Source of the DNA: Chitinophaga sp. CF418
GTDB lineage: Bacteria; Bacteroidota; Bacteroidia; Chitinophagales; Chitinophagaceae
Length of the DNA: 64,000 nucleotides
Direction of reading: 5' to 3'
Assembly: GCF_900142925.1 (NCBI RefSeq)
Contig: NZ_FRCN01000004.1
Span: forward strand, 1-64,000
Shown: positions 25,690 to 35,297 of the stretch, in pieces
Layout: each line of letters begins with the position of its first letter
Numbering within the stretch: position 1 is the first letter of the stretch
The notes under the pieces: model-generated
The model's database searches: none
Seen by the model: only the letters and a program-made list of their open reading frames with translations
What the model was told of the DNA's origin: nothing
Program-made: the position numbers and the translations under genes

Positions 25690-27572
25690 TATAGTTCAGC
25701 TGTTTTGAGGGACCTTATATAAAATTTCGCCGTACGGAATTCCTGTTCGCCGGCCTGCTTCAGATCATAGTCCTGGTCAGCAGGTGTATCCGCATCAGGG
25801 AAATGTCTTGGCTCACCGGTACGGAATACAATTCTTTCCAGTTTATCCACAGGCGCAAACATTAAACTGGTCAATACATCTTTTCCATTTACATTAATAG
25901 TGTAAATGCGATTTTTAGTATTAATAGTGAGACGCACGTTATACACACTGTCCGGTACATATTTCATGAAGTTCTTAAACCTGGCTCCTGCCTTCGCTTT
26001 AAAAACACTATCAGCATCAAATACTAACCTGAGCCCTGGCGTTCCCATCCCATCCTGTAATTCGACGTGTAAACAACCATGATCATTTTGCTCAGCCTTC
26101 ACTATAAATGACACGGCCAGCTTTGAAGAAGCAGGAAATAGTCTTTCTGCCTTCGCATAATCAAAAGGATCTTTATCTTCCAGCACCAGCTGAGGTTCTC
26201 CATTTGTGGCAGGCGTTCCATTAGATAAATGTGCATCTATAGGTACTACTCCGATAGACACGGGCGCCCAGCGCGGACTATAGATATTCCAGTCTTTCAA
26301 CGCAGTAGCCGGCTTCATTTCCGGGAACACATCATTCACATGCGCAGGTGCTTTATCCACAACAGGTACCGGTATTACAGATACCCAGATATCTTCCTTA
26401 TTCATGCTGTAAGTAATCCACAAATTGCTATCAGATGGTGTACCATTCCCTTCCTCTATTCCCCGCACATACTGCGGACCATAAGATTTATAATTACCAC
26501 CATACCGCATTGGAGTGATTTCCCCATTCACCAGCAGTAGATTTGTATAATCTATTCCATCCTGGCTTACAGACAAGGCCAGCGGCCAGCGATATTCAGA
26601 AGGATTGTACACTGTTACATATCTTCTATCGGCAGTACGTTGTCCCCAGATCTTGGCATTACTGTTCACAAATCCTGGCGCACGTGCTACTGTTCCCCAT
26701 GTACGTCCTTCATCCTTACTCATGCTTGTCAATGCATTCTTCCATAAACCAACTACTCGTCCATCCGGCAGGTGATAGTAACAGAATGCCTTGTATTCCT
26801 TATGTATAGGGATCAGTGGATCATCTCTATCTGCCTCTTCATTCCATTGCTGCATCATTAGGGGAGTAGCGAGCAATTCATCACAGGCAGTCACAAATCC
26901 CTTATCCTTATTGTTGATGTAAAAAGGAAATGACGTATTATCCTTATTCCACTTTTTATTATACCTGATAAAATAAATAGGCCCAAACTTCCCATCAGGC
27001 AGTATCTCTCTCACCACACGACCTATTCCATTCCCATCATTCGGGTCATCCTTTGCATCCAGGCAAATGCCATAATAACCTAATGCCAGCAGCCTGTTGC
27101 TCTTTGACACATAAAATCCCATCCGCTGGTGCATCACTGCCATCAGGTCTTTCGCCACACCTGGATGTCCTTCCTTCATAGTACCATCAGGCACCTTATA
27201 GGGAGGGAACAACAACACGGGCATTCCCCAGTTGTAACCATCCTGAGAAGAAAGTAAAAGCGTCTGTCCGGGAGGTATACTTTCTCCTTTCTCATCACTC
27301 AGGTATTCCACATAAAAGCGCTTATTCCAGTACGCCAGCATAGGTGCATGATTGTAAGTCCATCCCATATTATCTCCCAACTCCGGATGTTCCCTATTAG
27401 CGCGCATGATCTGTATGCTATGTACTCCCATGGCCGGGCGCAATTGTCCATGGTGATAGTCTACATTCACTAATGTATTACCTGTATAGCGGATACTTTC
27501 CTGTGCTTTAGCAACAGTACCTAAGAATAAACTCAAAATGCATATCGTTGCACTCTTCCTCATGTCGGTCAT
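25689..27572 (-). CDS. Secreted sialidase-fold propeller protein with C-terminal jelly-roll
   Basis: 627 residues; the signal peptide begins at MRKSATICILSLFLGTVAKAQ, three codons after the first ATG (which overlaps the GH43-like gene by 4 nt). The central part (about 30-430) carries propeller-type repeats: LLSSQDGYNWGMPV, LTSMSKDEGRTWG, LALSVSQDGIDYTNLLL and LWITYSMNKEDIWVSVIPV, as in exo-sialidase and GH145-like propellers. The last 190 residues (KLAVSFIVKAEQNDHGCLHVELQDG, in part; YTINVNGKDVL) form a LamG-like beta-sandwich. The exact family is unknown to me. By position it is a pectin side-chain enzyme or binding protein secreted together with GH78 and GH43. Confidence 0.75.
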   Translation of the reverse strand: MTDMRKSATICILSLFLGTVAKAQESIRYTGNTLVNVDYHHGQLRPAMGVHSIQIMRANREHPELGDNMGWTYNHAPMLAYWNKRFYVEYLSDEKGESIPPGQTLLLSSQDGYNWGMPVLLFPPYKVPDGTMKEGHPGVAKDLMAVMHQRMGFYVSKSNRLLALGYYGICLDAKDDPNDGNGIGRVVREILPDGKFGPIYFIRYNKKWNKDNTSFPFYINNKDKGFVTACDELLATPLMMQQWNEEADRDDPLIPIHKEYKAFCYYHLPDGRVVGLWKNALTSMSKDEGRTWGTVARAPGFVNSNAKIWGQRTADRRYVTVYNPSEYRWPLALSVSQDGIDYTNLLLVNGEITPMRYGGNYKSYGPQYVRGIEEGNGTPSDSNLWITYSMNKEDIWVSVIPVPVVDKAPAHVNDVFPEMKPATALKDWNIYSPRWAPVSIGVVPIDAHLSNGTPATNGEPQLVLEDKDPFDYAKAERLFPASSKLAVSFIVKAEQNDHGCLHVELQDGMGTPGLRLVFDADSVFKAKAGARFKNFMKYVPDSVYNVRLTINTKNRIYTINVNGKDVLTSLMFAPVDKLERIVFRTGEPRHFPDADTPADQDYDLKQAGEQEFRTAKFYIRSLKTAEL

Positions 27573-28471
27573 TTGATCTGATTCAATATTTTCCGGCGAA
27601 CTTTAAACACAGTTCCATGCTTATGTCCTGCGGGCACCCTGATCTGCCCGGTGATGTCTTTAAAGTTGTGAAAGTCTGTTGTACTAACAGCACCATATCT
27701 CTTATTCCCATAATCATCATAATAGATCAACCACTCATTGCCGTTCTTCAATACAGTGGGTCCCTCAGTCAGCTTACCGGTAAATGCAGCAGAAGCCGTA
27801 CTATAAGGTCCTAAAGGATGTTTAGCAAAAGCAAGTTTGAGATCCCTCTCATTCCGTGTATTGTCTTTCAATACCAGGGTATAATCCTGTATACCTGTCT
27901 TCACGATCACAGCATCTATCACACTAAAACCCGGATCAAGGAACAACTTCGCAGGAGAGAACGTTTTGAAATCTTTGGTAACCGTATAATACATCCTGTG
28001 ATTATTATTCTCCTCTTCTATCCCTTTCTCAAAACGCCCGGGTAAACAAGATGCCCAGATGATAATAAACTGTTTTTCCTCGTCATCATAATACAACTCG
28101 GGCGCCCAGACATTTACAGTAGTAGGTTCATGCTCCATAACAGGGATGAACTGTTGCGGTTTCCAGTGCTGCAGGTCTCTTGAGTAAGTGTATCCGAATC
28201 CCTTATCACCTTTCCAGCTGGTAGTCCATACAAGATGGAATGTACCATCAGGGCCTTTCACAATACTGGGATCCCGCATGATCTTATCCTTGCCTACTAC
28301 CGGGGTTAAAAAGCTATTGGGCAAGCTACCCCATTTATAACCGTCGTAGCTATATAGGAAGTGCAATCCGTCTTTACCTGGCTCACGGAATGAGGTGAAC
28401 ATGTAGACCTCTTTTCGTGAGCGACACGCAAACAATGTGAATGCAAATATGTATATGATGAATTGTTTCAT
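27569..28471 (-). CDS. GH43-like five-bladed propeller glycosidase, lipoprotein
   Basis: 300 residues with a lipoprotein signal (MKQFIIYIFAFTLFAC, Cys at 16), so probably anchored in a membrane. The three acidic residues of the GH43 clan are in the right order and spacing: general base Asp in MRDPSIVKGPDG (about 67), pKa-modulating Asp in VIDAVIVK (about 191) and acid Glu in LTEGPTVLKNG (about 239). VNVWAPELYYDD is also typical. The family removes arabinofuranose, xylose or beta-1,3-galactose units; the subfamily is not assignable. It overlaps the downstream gene by 4 nt and is separated from GH140 upstream by 161 nt holding GC-rich hairpins. Confidence 0.85.
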   Translation of the reverse strand: MKQFIIYIFAFTLFACRSRKEVYMFTSFREPGKDGLHFLYSYDGYKWGSLPNSFLTPVVGKDKIMRDPSIVKGPDGTFHLVWTTSWKGDKGFGYTYSRDLQHWKPQQFIPVMEHEPTTVNVWAPELYYDDEEKQFIIIWASCLPGRFEKGIEEENNNHRMYYTVTKDFKTFSPAKLFLDPGFSVIDAVIVKTGIQDYTLVLKDNTRNERDLKLAFAKHPLGPYSTASAAFTGKLTEGPTVLKNGNEWLIYYDDYGNKRYGAVSTTDFHNFKDITGQIRVPAGHKHGTVFKVRRKILNQIK

Positions 28472-28494
28472 TTAAAACGGGAATTTCAATTGAT

Positions 28495-28616
28495 CATCCT
28501 TCGCGCCCCTCGGGGGGGACATGAATCCCCAGGGTTATCGCCCCGGGCAACAAACACCCAACTTCTAACGGAGTTGGTGCTGACGACAGGACGCCCACCA
28601 ATCATCAACACCCCGG
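28495..28616. repeat. GC-rich intergenic palindromic (REP-like) element
   Basis: The gap between GH140 and the GH43-like gene holds several short stem-loops in a row: CCCCTCGGGG, GGGGACATGAATCCCC and CCAACT-tctaacgg-AGTTGG. The text around them resembles the CGCCCC...CCCCGGG intergenic repeats found in many copies in Bacteroidota and other genomes. It is far more GC-rich than the flanking genes and is the longest break in this part of the operon. No T-tract follows, so it is not a standard terminator. Confidence 0.45.
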
Positions 28617-28632
28617 AAGCGTATTCCCAAAA

Positions 28633-30024
28633 TCACATCTTGTCAATCACCAACACCCAATCATTCCCATTCTGTTCTTCTCCGGGCGGATCAAATACCA
28701 TCACACCTTTATTCGCATAAACACCAATCTCACTAACAAGACCATTCCGCGGATCATACCACGAAGCTTTAACACGACTACCTGCAATCCGCCCCATATT
28801 CACAGGGATCTTACTACCAGTGTAAGTGTAGACAAACGCATAATCTTTCCCCCGCGTGGCAGAAAGACGTTTATATCCTGTAGCATTATCCGCCACCAGT
28901 GACTGATCAGGGATACGGTCAGCATAATTCCGCGAGCAGATCAATTTCTTCAGATAGACCATCTGCCCGGCACCAGGCGCCTTAATAGCCGTATCCCAAT
29001 ACTCACGTACGCCATACACCCCAGGCCCATCACCATGCTTATGCATCTGCATAACAGCATTATGTCCGTAAGTATATCCGCAAGCTCCGGCAAACACAGA
29101 CCAATAAGCATACCGCCTTACATCACAATCCTTCCAGAAAGGCTCTTTCGGATCATGCAGGCCCTGAGGAATGCCCTCATAAGAAGGCTCTCCATCTATC
29201 ACAGGTTTAACAGGCTTCCTGTTATAATCTGTAGCTACATACTTCCAGTTATCCTCTCCATATTTTTTATCAACAGCAGCAGTATCCTGATCATAACGAC
29301 GATGACCTGACTGGAACATATTAAACGCCAGCCAGGAACTGTTATGAAACCAGTCGGACGACTGCGTACGTCCACGCGGATGAAAAGTCACAAGATGTCC
29401 GGGATCCTCACTGTGTAATGTATTACCAATAGCCATCCAGACGTTCATAGCATCACTGCCTTTGATATCACCTCCATTTATCCAGATAATGTTCGAATAA
29501 TCTTTATATCGTTTCGCAAGAAAAGACGCATAAGCAGCTGCTTCTTTTTCTGTTACAAGACCAGCCTTAACCGGACTCCCCCATACAGGCACCAATGCCA
29601 TATACAGCCCTTTCTCCGCTGCTTTGGCAATCACGAAATCCATTTGATCCCAGTAATCATATTGCGTAGTATCAGCAAATTGATTGCCCGGAGTAGTCAA
29701 CGGACGACTAACATTCTTGCTTATCAGTGCAGAGTCGCCGTAAATATTAGCGGCAGTAACACCGGGAAGTACCATCACCTGGATAACATTGAACCCCTTT
29801 TGCTGACGGTCAGTGAGATATTGTTCCGTTTCTTCCCGGGTAAGCCGGGTGAATAATAGCCAACCAGTATCCCCTAACCAGAAGAAAGGCTTGCCATCAG
29901 TAGTTTCAAAATATCTTCCATTGGCAGACACACGCAATGGTAACATCTTTTTCTGCTGAGCATCCGCATAGGCTATCAGACAAATGAACAGGCAAAAGGT
30001 CACAATACAGGTCTTGTTCAGCAT
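28633..30024 (-). CDS. Apiosidase-like GH140 glycosidase
   Basis: 463 residues with a signal peptide (MLNKTCIVTFCLFICLIAYADAQ, in two parts: start and hydrophobic core). This is the DUF4038/GH140 architecture: a TIM barrel followed by a small C-terminal beta-sandwich (YDPRNGLVSEIG...VMVFDPPG). Characteristic strings are FFWLGDTGWLLFTRL, LTDRQQKGFNVIQVMVLPG, YSNIIWINGGDIKGSD (candidate acid/base Asp, about 185) and VIDGEPSYEG (candidate nucleophile Glu, about 278). The characterised member cleaves apiose from galacturonic acid in rhamnogalacturonan II, so this gene is the best substrate indicator in the PUL. It starts 9 nt after the DUF6298-like gene. Confidence 0.9.
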   Translation of the reverse strand: MLNKTCIVTFCLFICLIAYADAQQKKMLPLRVSANGRYFETTDGKPFFWLGDTGWLLFTRLTREETEQYLTDRQQKGFNVIQVMVLPGVTAANIYGDSALISKNVSRPLTTPGNQFADTTQYDYWDQMDFVIAKAAEKGLYMALVPVWGSPVKAGLVTEKEAAAYASFLAKRYKDYSNIIWINGGDIKGSDAMNVWMAIGNTLHSEDPGHLVTFHPRGRTQSSDWFHNSSWLAFNMFQSGHRRYDQDTAAVDKKYGEDNWKYVATDYNRKPVKPVIDGEPSYEGIPQGLHDPKEPFWKDCDVRRYAYWSVFAGACGYTYGHNAVMQMHKHGDGPGVYGVREYWDTAIKAPGAGQMVYLKKLICSRNYADRIPDQSLVADNATGYKRLSATRGKDYAFVYTYTGSKIPVNMGRIAGSRVKASWYDPRNGLVSEIGVYANKGVMVFDPPGEEQNGNDWVLVIDKM

Positions 30025-30033
30025 AACAGGTCT

Positions 30034-33000
30034 TTATTTACGTACCAGCCATAATACCAACGCACCTTGTTGTGGCGTCGATAATGGATCACCAGTACCA
30101 ACTTTAATATTCTTCTTGTTTGACAGTGTTTGTCCGCTGGCGGCATCTATCCATACAGCATTAAAAGTACCGGAAGCTCCTGCTACATCAATAGCAGCTG
30201 CACCTGGCGTATAGATGATATAATCGCCATGATCGTTGGCGAGGGCAAAGAACCCCGGCATGTCTGCCGGATGCATAACAGCAGCGGCAGACAGGAAACC
30301 GGGTACAGCTATGGATGGAATATTGGCGAGAGAACCTCCTGCCATGAATACAGCCCAGCCGTTCTTATCATAACCATCGGCAGAATAGATCACCGCTTTA
30401 CCGGGATACTTATCGCGGTATTCACGGACTGCCCGGTATATTTCTTTTTCATCACTCCGTTTAGGTTTCAGCAGGCGCGCATGCTGACGAGGCGCCAGGT
30501 TCTGACCTCCCTCAGGAGCATAAGTAGTACCACCTGTCTGGTAATGCCAGTAACGAATATCTATCAGATCGACCACAGGAGAACGTGCAGGATCCTGCAG
30601 AATAGCATCCTGCACATCTTTCGTCGTACTGAGCCCGATCACAGGATGTTGCTGTTTTTCCTTTTCCCAGGCGCTGACCACATCCACCCAGAAATCCACA
30701 AAATGTAAAGGGCCTGTGAACTCCGCACCTATCAGCTGGATCACATTATGATTGTTGCTGAAGTTGTCCAGGCATTGGCGTATATAAGCGCGGTGAAACT
30801 GTTTCCTTACAGCATGGGTAGTATCATAAAATTGCTCCGCCATGAAAATACGTTTACCACCGGCATAGGGCGGCGGCTCAGGAAAGCCGGTCGCATTTAC
30901 ATTGTTGGCAGGCCGCCAGGGGAAATCAGCATAGTGTGCCCCTGCTTCGATAATATTGTGCTGGAAATACTGTTGATGGATCAGCACCTGTCCTTTGCGG
31001 TCAGCGAGATGCGCAAACTGTTGCAGACGGTACCAATACCAACGGTTATATTTTGTGAGATCATATTTACTCAGACCATCCCATGCTGTGCCTTGTCCGC
31101 TACGGGCGAAAGGCTGCTCATAAAAAGGCGGCCATACATCACCATCCAGGCGTAGCACCCGTTCATGATCATCACGACGTCTTTCATACCATAAACCATA
31201 GTTATGATCCATCGCTACGATATGTTTACGTTCCATCCAGGCAGATACCGAATCCAGATCATCAGTCAAACCTGTACCTGTTCTTCCCGGCACAAAGCGG
31301 GTAATATGCGGCGTAGCTTCCTGTATGCCATCAGGGCGTATATTCCCACGCCACCAGGACACTTCCCTTCTATCACCAATCATAACGGCACCATTATTCA
31401 CCAGCCATCCATTCACTATTTTCGTTCCTGTTACTGCGGATGCCTGCAGCGATTGCACCTCTCCCTGTATGCGCACACCTGCTGCATCTACCGGAATAGG
31501 CTCGCGTTGTGCAGCCTGTCTGATCCATTCATATAACGTAACAGCAGGTTGCATCGCCTGATGGGATAAGTCGGCAGCTACTGCAGCTGTCGGACTGCTG
31601 GAAGCATCTCCCAGTTCAGGCAACAGGTAAGCACGCGCCGTAGCCTGCCCTCCCAACCTGGCGGCCAGTTGCGCATAATACAGGCTACGTGGCTGAACAT
31701 ATTCATTGGAACTATACCATTCCCCATCTCCTGTAAACTGTGCCCAGGCGCCGAATGCCCAGTTATTAGCGCCCGGAGGCCGTGGACAATCAATCCTGGC
31801 TGCTGCACATTGCCACAGCATACTATTGGCAGCTGTCCATCCTGCACCTTGTCCATCCTGTCCGCGGTCAGGGAATCCTAATGCCTGACCGTTAACAATC
31901 ACATTATCCAGCAGCAGACCAGATGCCCAGCTATCAATAGCCCCACTGAAACTGTAAGGCATATCAGACATACATTGCACAAAAGCATTGGGACCAGCAG
32001 CACAGAAGCCAGCTGCGAAATCATGATACCCATACTGGGCATAGTTACGCTGGAATAAGGTTTGCTGACCAGAAGTAAAAAAAGTATACCGGCGCTGTCC
32101 ACCTATCTCAGACACCGGCGACAAAGAGATACAATCCTCTACCGTCACCCTGCGGCCAGTTTCCAGGACTGATACTGCCGAACCGGCAAAGTGTTCGAAA
32201 GTGAGCCGTCTTACCCAGGCATCTGTGGTATTTTCTATTGCGATGGCTGTCCAGCAATGATCTTCATCCTTAGGATTGTTAGCATCAAATACTGAACGGC
32301 AATGCAGGTTTTCCACACCCACCTGTGATATACGTCCCGGCCATTTGTATACGGCAATAGCAGCACCGCCATAAGCAGTGTCTAAGGCAGTGGTCAGTGG
32401 TACATCCAGGGTTACTGTATTTCCTTCTACTTTGCTAATCTTCCTGTACCAGTGGATGTCCCGGTCACCAGGTTTCCATCCTAATGTAGTAATACCGCCA
32501 CCGAAATGCGCGGTACCTAGTTGTTGTATCCAGGCCTGTGTGCAGGGCCTTGTTATCTCCACATCATCTCCCACTTTTAATGTAGTGCCAGCAGGTACAT
32601 GCACGACAGCGCTATTCACCGGCACATAAACATCTGTCAGCTTGATGGCAGGTGATAACTGTTTGTCATTGCGGCCGCTTACATGCACCAATATGTCACG
32701 GCTATAACCCGTAGCCAGCAGCACCGTGCTGTCTCCGCTTCCTCTCAGCACGACACCAGAGCTATGAATACGGAGGCTACCGCTCACAGCATATGTTCCC
32801 TTATCCAGCAACACCGCTCCGCGTATACCATCTTTGTCTGCCGGCAAAGCCGCCACATAGTCAAGCGCTGCCTGTATCCTCGCGGTAGCATCCTCCTTCA
32901 TAGCAGGCACCCTGACCCTTACAGGGGCCAGGGGCAATGCTTTATCTCCGGACATATAACCACACCAGGAGAAGTCGGGGACACGGTTTCCCCGCTCATC

Positions 33001-33129
33001 CTGCTGGTATATCGGTTGCCCTTTTTCCCATGAAACGGGGGCCAAAGGTGCTTTCGGTTTCTTTACCTGTGCGTTTGCCAGTGCCGGCATGCAACAGGCC
33101 ATCCATGCTATTAATAATCTTCTATTCAT
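30034..33129 (-). CDS. Large secreted beta-helix protein, DUF6298-like (pectate-lyase superfamily)
   Basis: 1031 residues with a signal peptide (MNRRLLIAWMACCMPALANAQ, in two parts). Residues about 60-440 have the repeat texture of a right-handed beta-helix: GAVLLDKGTYAVSGSL, SSGVVLRGSGDSTVLLA, VENLHCRSVF, RRVTVEDCISLS and GLLLDNVIVNG. From about 590 a second, possibly TIM-barrel domain appears, with HNVIQLIGAEFTGPLHFVDFW, VVDLIDIRYWHYQTGG and KAVIYSADGYDKNGW. The last 80 residues look like a small beta-sandwich (YIIYTPGAAAIDVAGASG). The combination matches Bacteroidota proteins labelled DUF6298 as far as I recall. The activity is unknown. It overlaps PL1 by 8 nt. Confidence 0.75.
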   Translation of the reverse strand: MNRRLLIAWMACCMPALANAQVKKPKAPLAPVSWEKGQPIYQQDERGNRVPDFSWCGYMSGDKALPLAPVRVRVPAMKEDATARIQAALDYVAALPADKDGIRGAVLLDKGTYAVSGSLRIHSSGVVLRGSGDSTVLLATGYSRDILVHVSGRNDKQLSPAIKLTDVYVPVNSAVVHVPAGTTLKVGDDVEITRPCTQAWIQQLGTAHFGGGITTLGWKPGDRDIHWYRKISKVEGNTVTLDVPLTTALDTAYGGAAIAVYKWPGRISQVGVENLHCRSVFDANNPKDEDHCWTAIAIENTTDAWVRRLTFEHFAGSAVSVLETGRRVTVEDCISLSPVSEIGGQRRYTFFTSGQQTLFQRNYAQYGYHDFAAGFCAAGPNAFVQCMSDMPYSFSGAIDSWASGLLLDNVIVNGQALGFPDRGQDGQGAGWTAANSMLWQCAAARIDCPRPPGANNWAFGAWAQFTGDGEWYSSNEYVQPRSLYYAQLAARLGGQATARAYLLPELGDASSSPTAAVAADLSHQAMQPAVTLYEWIRQAAQREPIPVDAAGVRIQGEVQSLQASAVTGTKIVNGWLVNNGAVMIGDRREVSWWRGNIRPDGIQEATPHITRFVPGRTGTGLTDDLDSVSAWMERKHIVAMDHNYGLWYERRRDDHERVLRLDGDVWPPFYEQPFARSGQGTAWDGLSKYDLTKYNRWYWYRLQQFAHLADRKGQVLIHQQYFQHNIIEAGAHYADFPWRPANNVNATGFPEPPPYAGGKRIFMAEQFYDTTHAVRKQFHRAYIRQCLDNFSNNHNVIQLIGAEFTGPLHFVDFWVDVVSAWEKEKQQHPVIGLSTTKDVQDAILQDPARSPVVDLIDIRYWHYQTGGTTYAPEGGQNLAPRQHARLLKPKRSDEKEIYRAVREYRDKYPGKAVIYSADGYDKNGWAVFMAGGSLANIPSIAVPGFLSAAAVMHPADMPGFFALANDHGDYIIYTPGAAAIDVAGASGTFNAVWIDAASGQTLSNKKNIKVGTGDPLSTPQQGALVLWLVRK

Positions 33130-35227
33130 TCCTGCGTTTCTTCCATTCGGCTTCCGCCTTTTTCATATCAATACCTGCTGATGATAAATAGTTGTTGATA
33201 CGGCCTTTGTATTTACCGAACCATGCATGCTTCTGCTCTGATGAACCGGCATCCATTGCTTTCTCACGTGCTTCTTCCAACCAGGTCATGATCTGCTGCT
33301 GTTGCTGTTTGGTCAACTGTGGCAGCATCTGCAGGTATGCATTGTAGGTAACAGGCAGAATGCTGTAAGTCATACCATCTTTTACTTTTGTTACCTGTTC
33401 TGTGGTCAGCACAGACGATAATTTCGACAGGTAACGTTCGTGCAGCTGATGCACCATTGTCGTGTCCTTTTTCTCTTCGGTATCATGCAGGTCCACATAC
33501 TGCTGTGCAATGATATCCTGCACCTGCATTGACTTACCCGCATCATTGATATCCAGCGAAGAAACGATCTTTGCTGCACGCTCAGTCACGATCATCTGGT
33601 AACTCTTCTTTTCTCCTTTGATATCATTCAGGAAGTCCTCAATATTGGTATAACCATCACCATTGGCATCCAGCACTGCATCCTTTGCATCTTTAGGATT
33701 CATCTTATGGCGGGTTTCCCATTCATCAGGAATACCATCTCCGTCAGTATCTTTATAAGGTGTTCCCTTATACTCAGGATATCCACCCACCTGTGCGATA
33801 TCGTAAATGATACCTTGTTTGTAAGAATCTTCCGGCAGGCGTCGCTTGATGTATTCGCTACCGATCTTTGAACCGGTATTGTCCTTATATTGGATCTTAC
33901 CTGTTCTTACCTGCTCTATTACCCTGGTGTCTACTGCATCTCTTTTAGGCAGCGTAGCACCGGCATTATCCAGTACATATTCATAAGCATCCTTTGCGGG
34001 CATGATCATCATACGCGGCATAGGCAGTGGTTTTTCCACACGCATATCTGGCTGGTATTCGCCGGCATTATCCATATCTTCTATCTGTACACCGCCATCC
34101 CAGTTATTACTTGTGATCTTTGGATAGCCATCCATGATGTTACCACTTACATAAGCGCGGCCGAATTCCCTGTATTTTAGCTTGCTGCGGCCAGATTCCG
34201 GTTTCAGTATCCTGTGACCAACAGGATCGTCTTTAGGAGTGACAGGACCTGGTTTGAAATAGTTATTGATAATATTGAACTGTGAACGGTAGTCGCCACC
34301 ATCTACGGTACGGTGTTTCCAGTTGAAGACTACGTTGTTAACAAAATTGAATACGCTGAACCAGCCGATAGACGGGTTGCGACCTGCATTACAAGCCCAG
34401 AGGTTACGCATGAAGGAACAATTCTCTCCTCCCAATGTGCTGCCAAACGCGTGGTTGTAAGTATCCAGCGCTTCGGCAGAGATCGTATTCTGGATAGTGA
34501 TATTTACTGTAGGTAATTTTTCTTCCGGATACCCTGCACCCGGGTTGTACATGTGACGATAGAGGGAGATATTCTCATCCAGGCCCCAGCTGGTAGAGCA
34601 ATGGTCTATGATGATATTACCGATCGGATTTCCACCCAGGGCATCATCCCTGCGGCCCACAGTAGTTTCGCCACGACGGAAACGCATATAACGGATCACG
34701 ACATCATGTGTATTGATCCAGAAAGATTCACCGGCTACACAGACACCATCGCCGGGTGCTGTCTGTCCCGCAATAGAGATATATGGCGCCATGAGAATAA
34801 TAGGCGTCTTCAGTTTGATGATACCGGCAACGTTAAAGATAACGGTACGGGCGCCACCTGCTTCACAGGCATCACGCAAGGTACCGGGGCCACTGTCGGC
34901 AAGGCTGGTCACCACAAAGATCTTTCCACCCCTTCCGCCAAAGGTGTAGGCGCCACCACCTTCCGCACCAGGGAAAGCAGGGATCGTTGCCTGCGGCAGG
35001 TCAGTAGGACGGGCGGCAAATGGTACATAAGGTTTCCCCTGACGGGCTTCCTGTTTTACGATAGGCAAAGCCTTCTCCCATGCCTCATCAGCATGTTTTT
35101 TGGCTGCTTCCAGCAGTGAATCACTGACCTCCTGTACTGCTTTCGGGATGGTTGGATACTGAGCAAAAGCGCCGTGCGCCGTGCCGAGGGCGGCGATAAG
35201 CAAAGTTCCGGCGAGATAATGTTTCAT
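33122..35227 (-). CDS. Pectate lyase PL1 with C-terminal DUF3826
   Basis: 701 residues with a signal peptide (MKHYLAGTLLIAALGTAHGAFAQ, in two parts). After a short helical segment the PL1 beta-helix runs about 85-420: PAFPGAEGGGAYTFGGRGGK, LRDACEAGGARTVIFNVAG, ITIQNTISAEALD and SFMRNLWACNAGRNPSIG. At about 492 DTDGDGIPDEWE and DANGDGYTNIEDFLND form calcium-binding loops. Residues about 525-701 are a helical domain that I take to be DUF3826 (MQVQDIIAQQYVDLHD and a Q-rich helix), normally a separate protein in pectin PULs. The enzyme cleaves polygalacturonan by beta-elimination; calcium is the usual cofactor. It starts 70 nt after susD and overlaps the next gene by 8 nt. Confidence 0.92.
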   Translation of the reverse strand: MKHYLAGTLLIAALGTAHGAFAQYPTIPKAVQEVSDSLLEAAKKHADEAWEKALPIVKQEARQGKPYVPFAARPTDLPQATIPAFPGAEGGGAYTFGGRGGKIFVVTSLADSGPGTLRDACEAGGARTVIFNVAGIIKLKTPIILMAPYISIAGQTAPGDGVCVAGESFWINTHDVVIRYMRFRRGETTVGRRDDALGGNPIGNIIIDHCSTSWGLDENISLYRHMYNPGAGYPEEKLPTVNITIQNTISAEALDTYNHAFGSTLGGENCSFMRNLWACNAGRNPSIGWFSVFNFVNNVVFNWKHRTVDGGDYRSQFNIINNYFKPGPVTPKDDPVGHRILKPESGRSKLKYREFGRAYVSGNIMDGYPKITSNNWDGGVQIEDMDNAGEYQPDMRVEKPLPMPRMMIMPAKDAYEYVLDNAGATLPKRDAVDTRVIEQVRTGKIQYKDNTGSKIGSEYIKRRLPEDSYKQGIIYDIAQVGGYPEYKGTPYKDTDGDGIPDEWETRHKMNPKDAKDAVLDANGDGYTNIEDFLNDIKGEKKSYQMIVTERAAKIVSSLDINDAGKSMQVQDIIAQQYVDLHDTEEKKDTTMVHQLHERYLSKLSSVLTTEQVTKVKDGMTYSILPVTYNAYLQMLPQLTKQQQQQIMTWLEEAREKAMDAGSSEQKHAWFGKYKGRINNYLSSAGIDMKKAEAEWKKRRNE

Positions 35228-35297
35228 ACGAGTCAGATAGTTTAATGGTCTTTAACCTTTTTAACAGTCCAGAGATGATTAATTATGTTATGTTATT

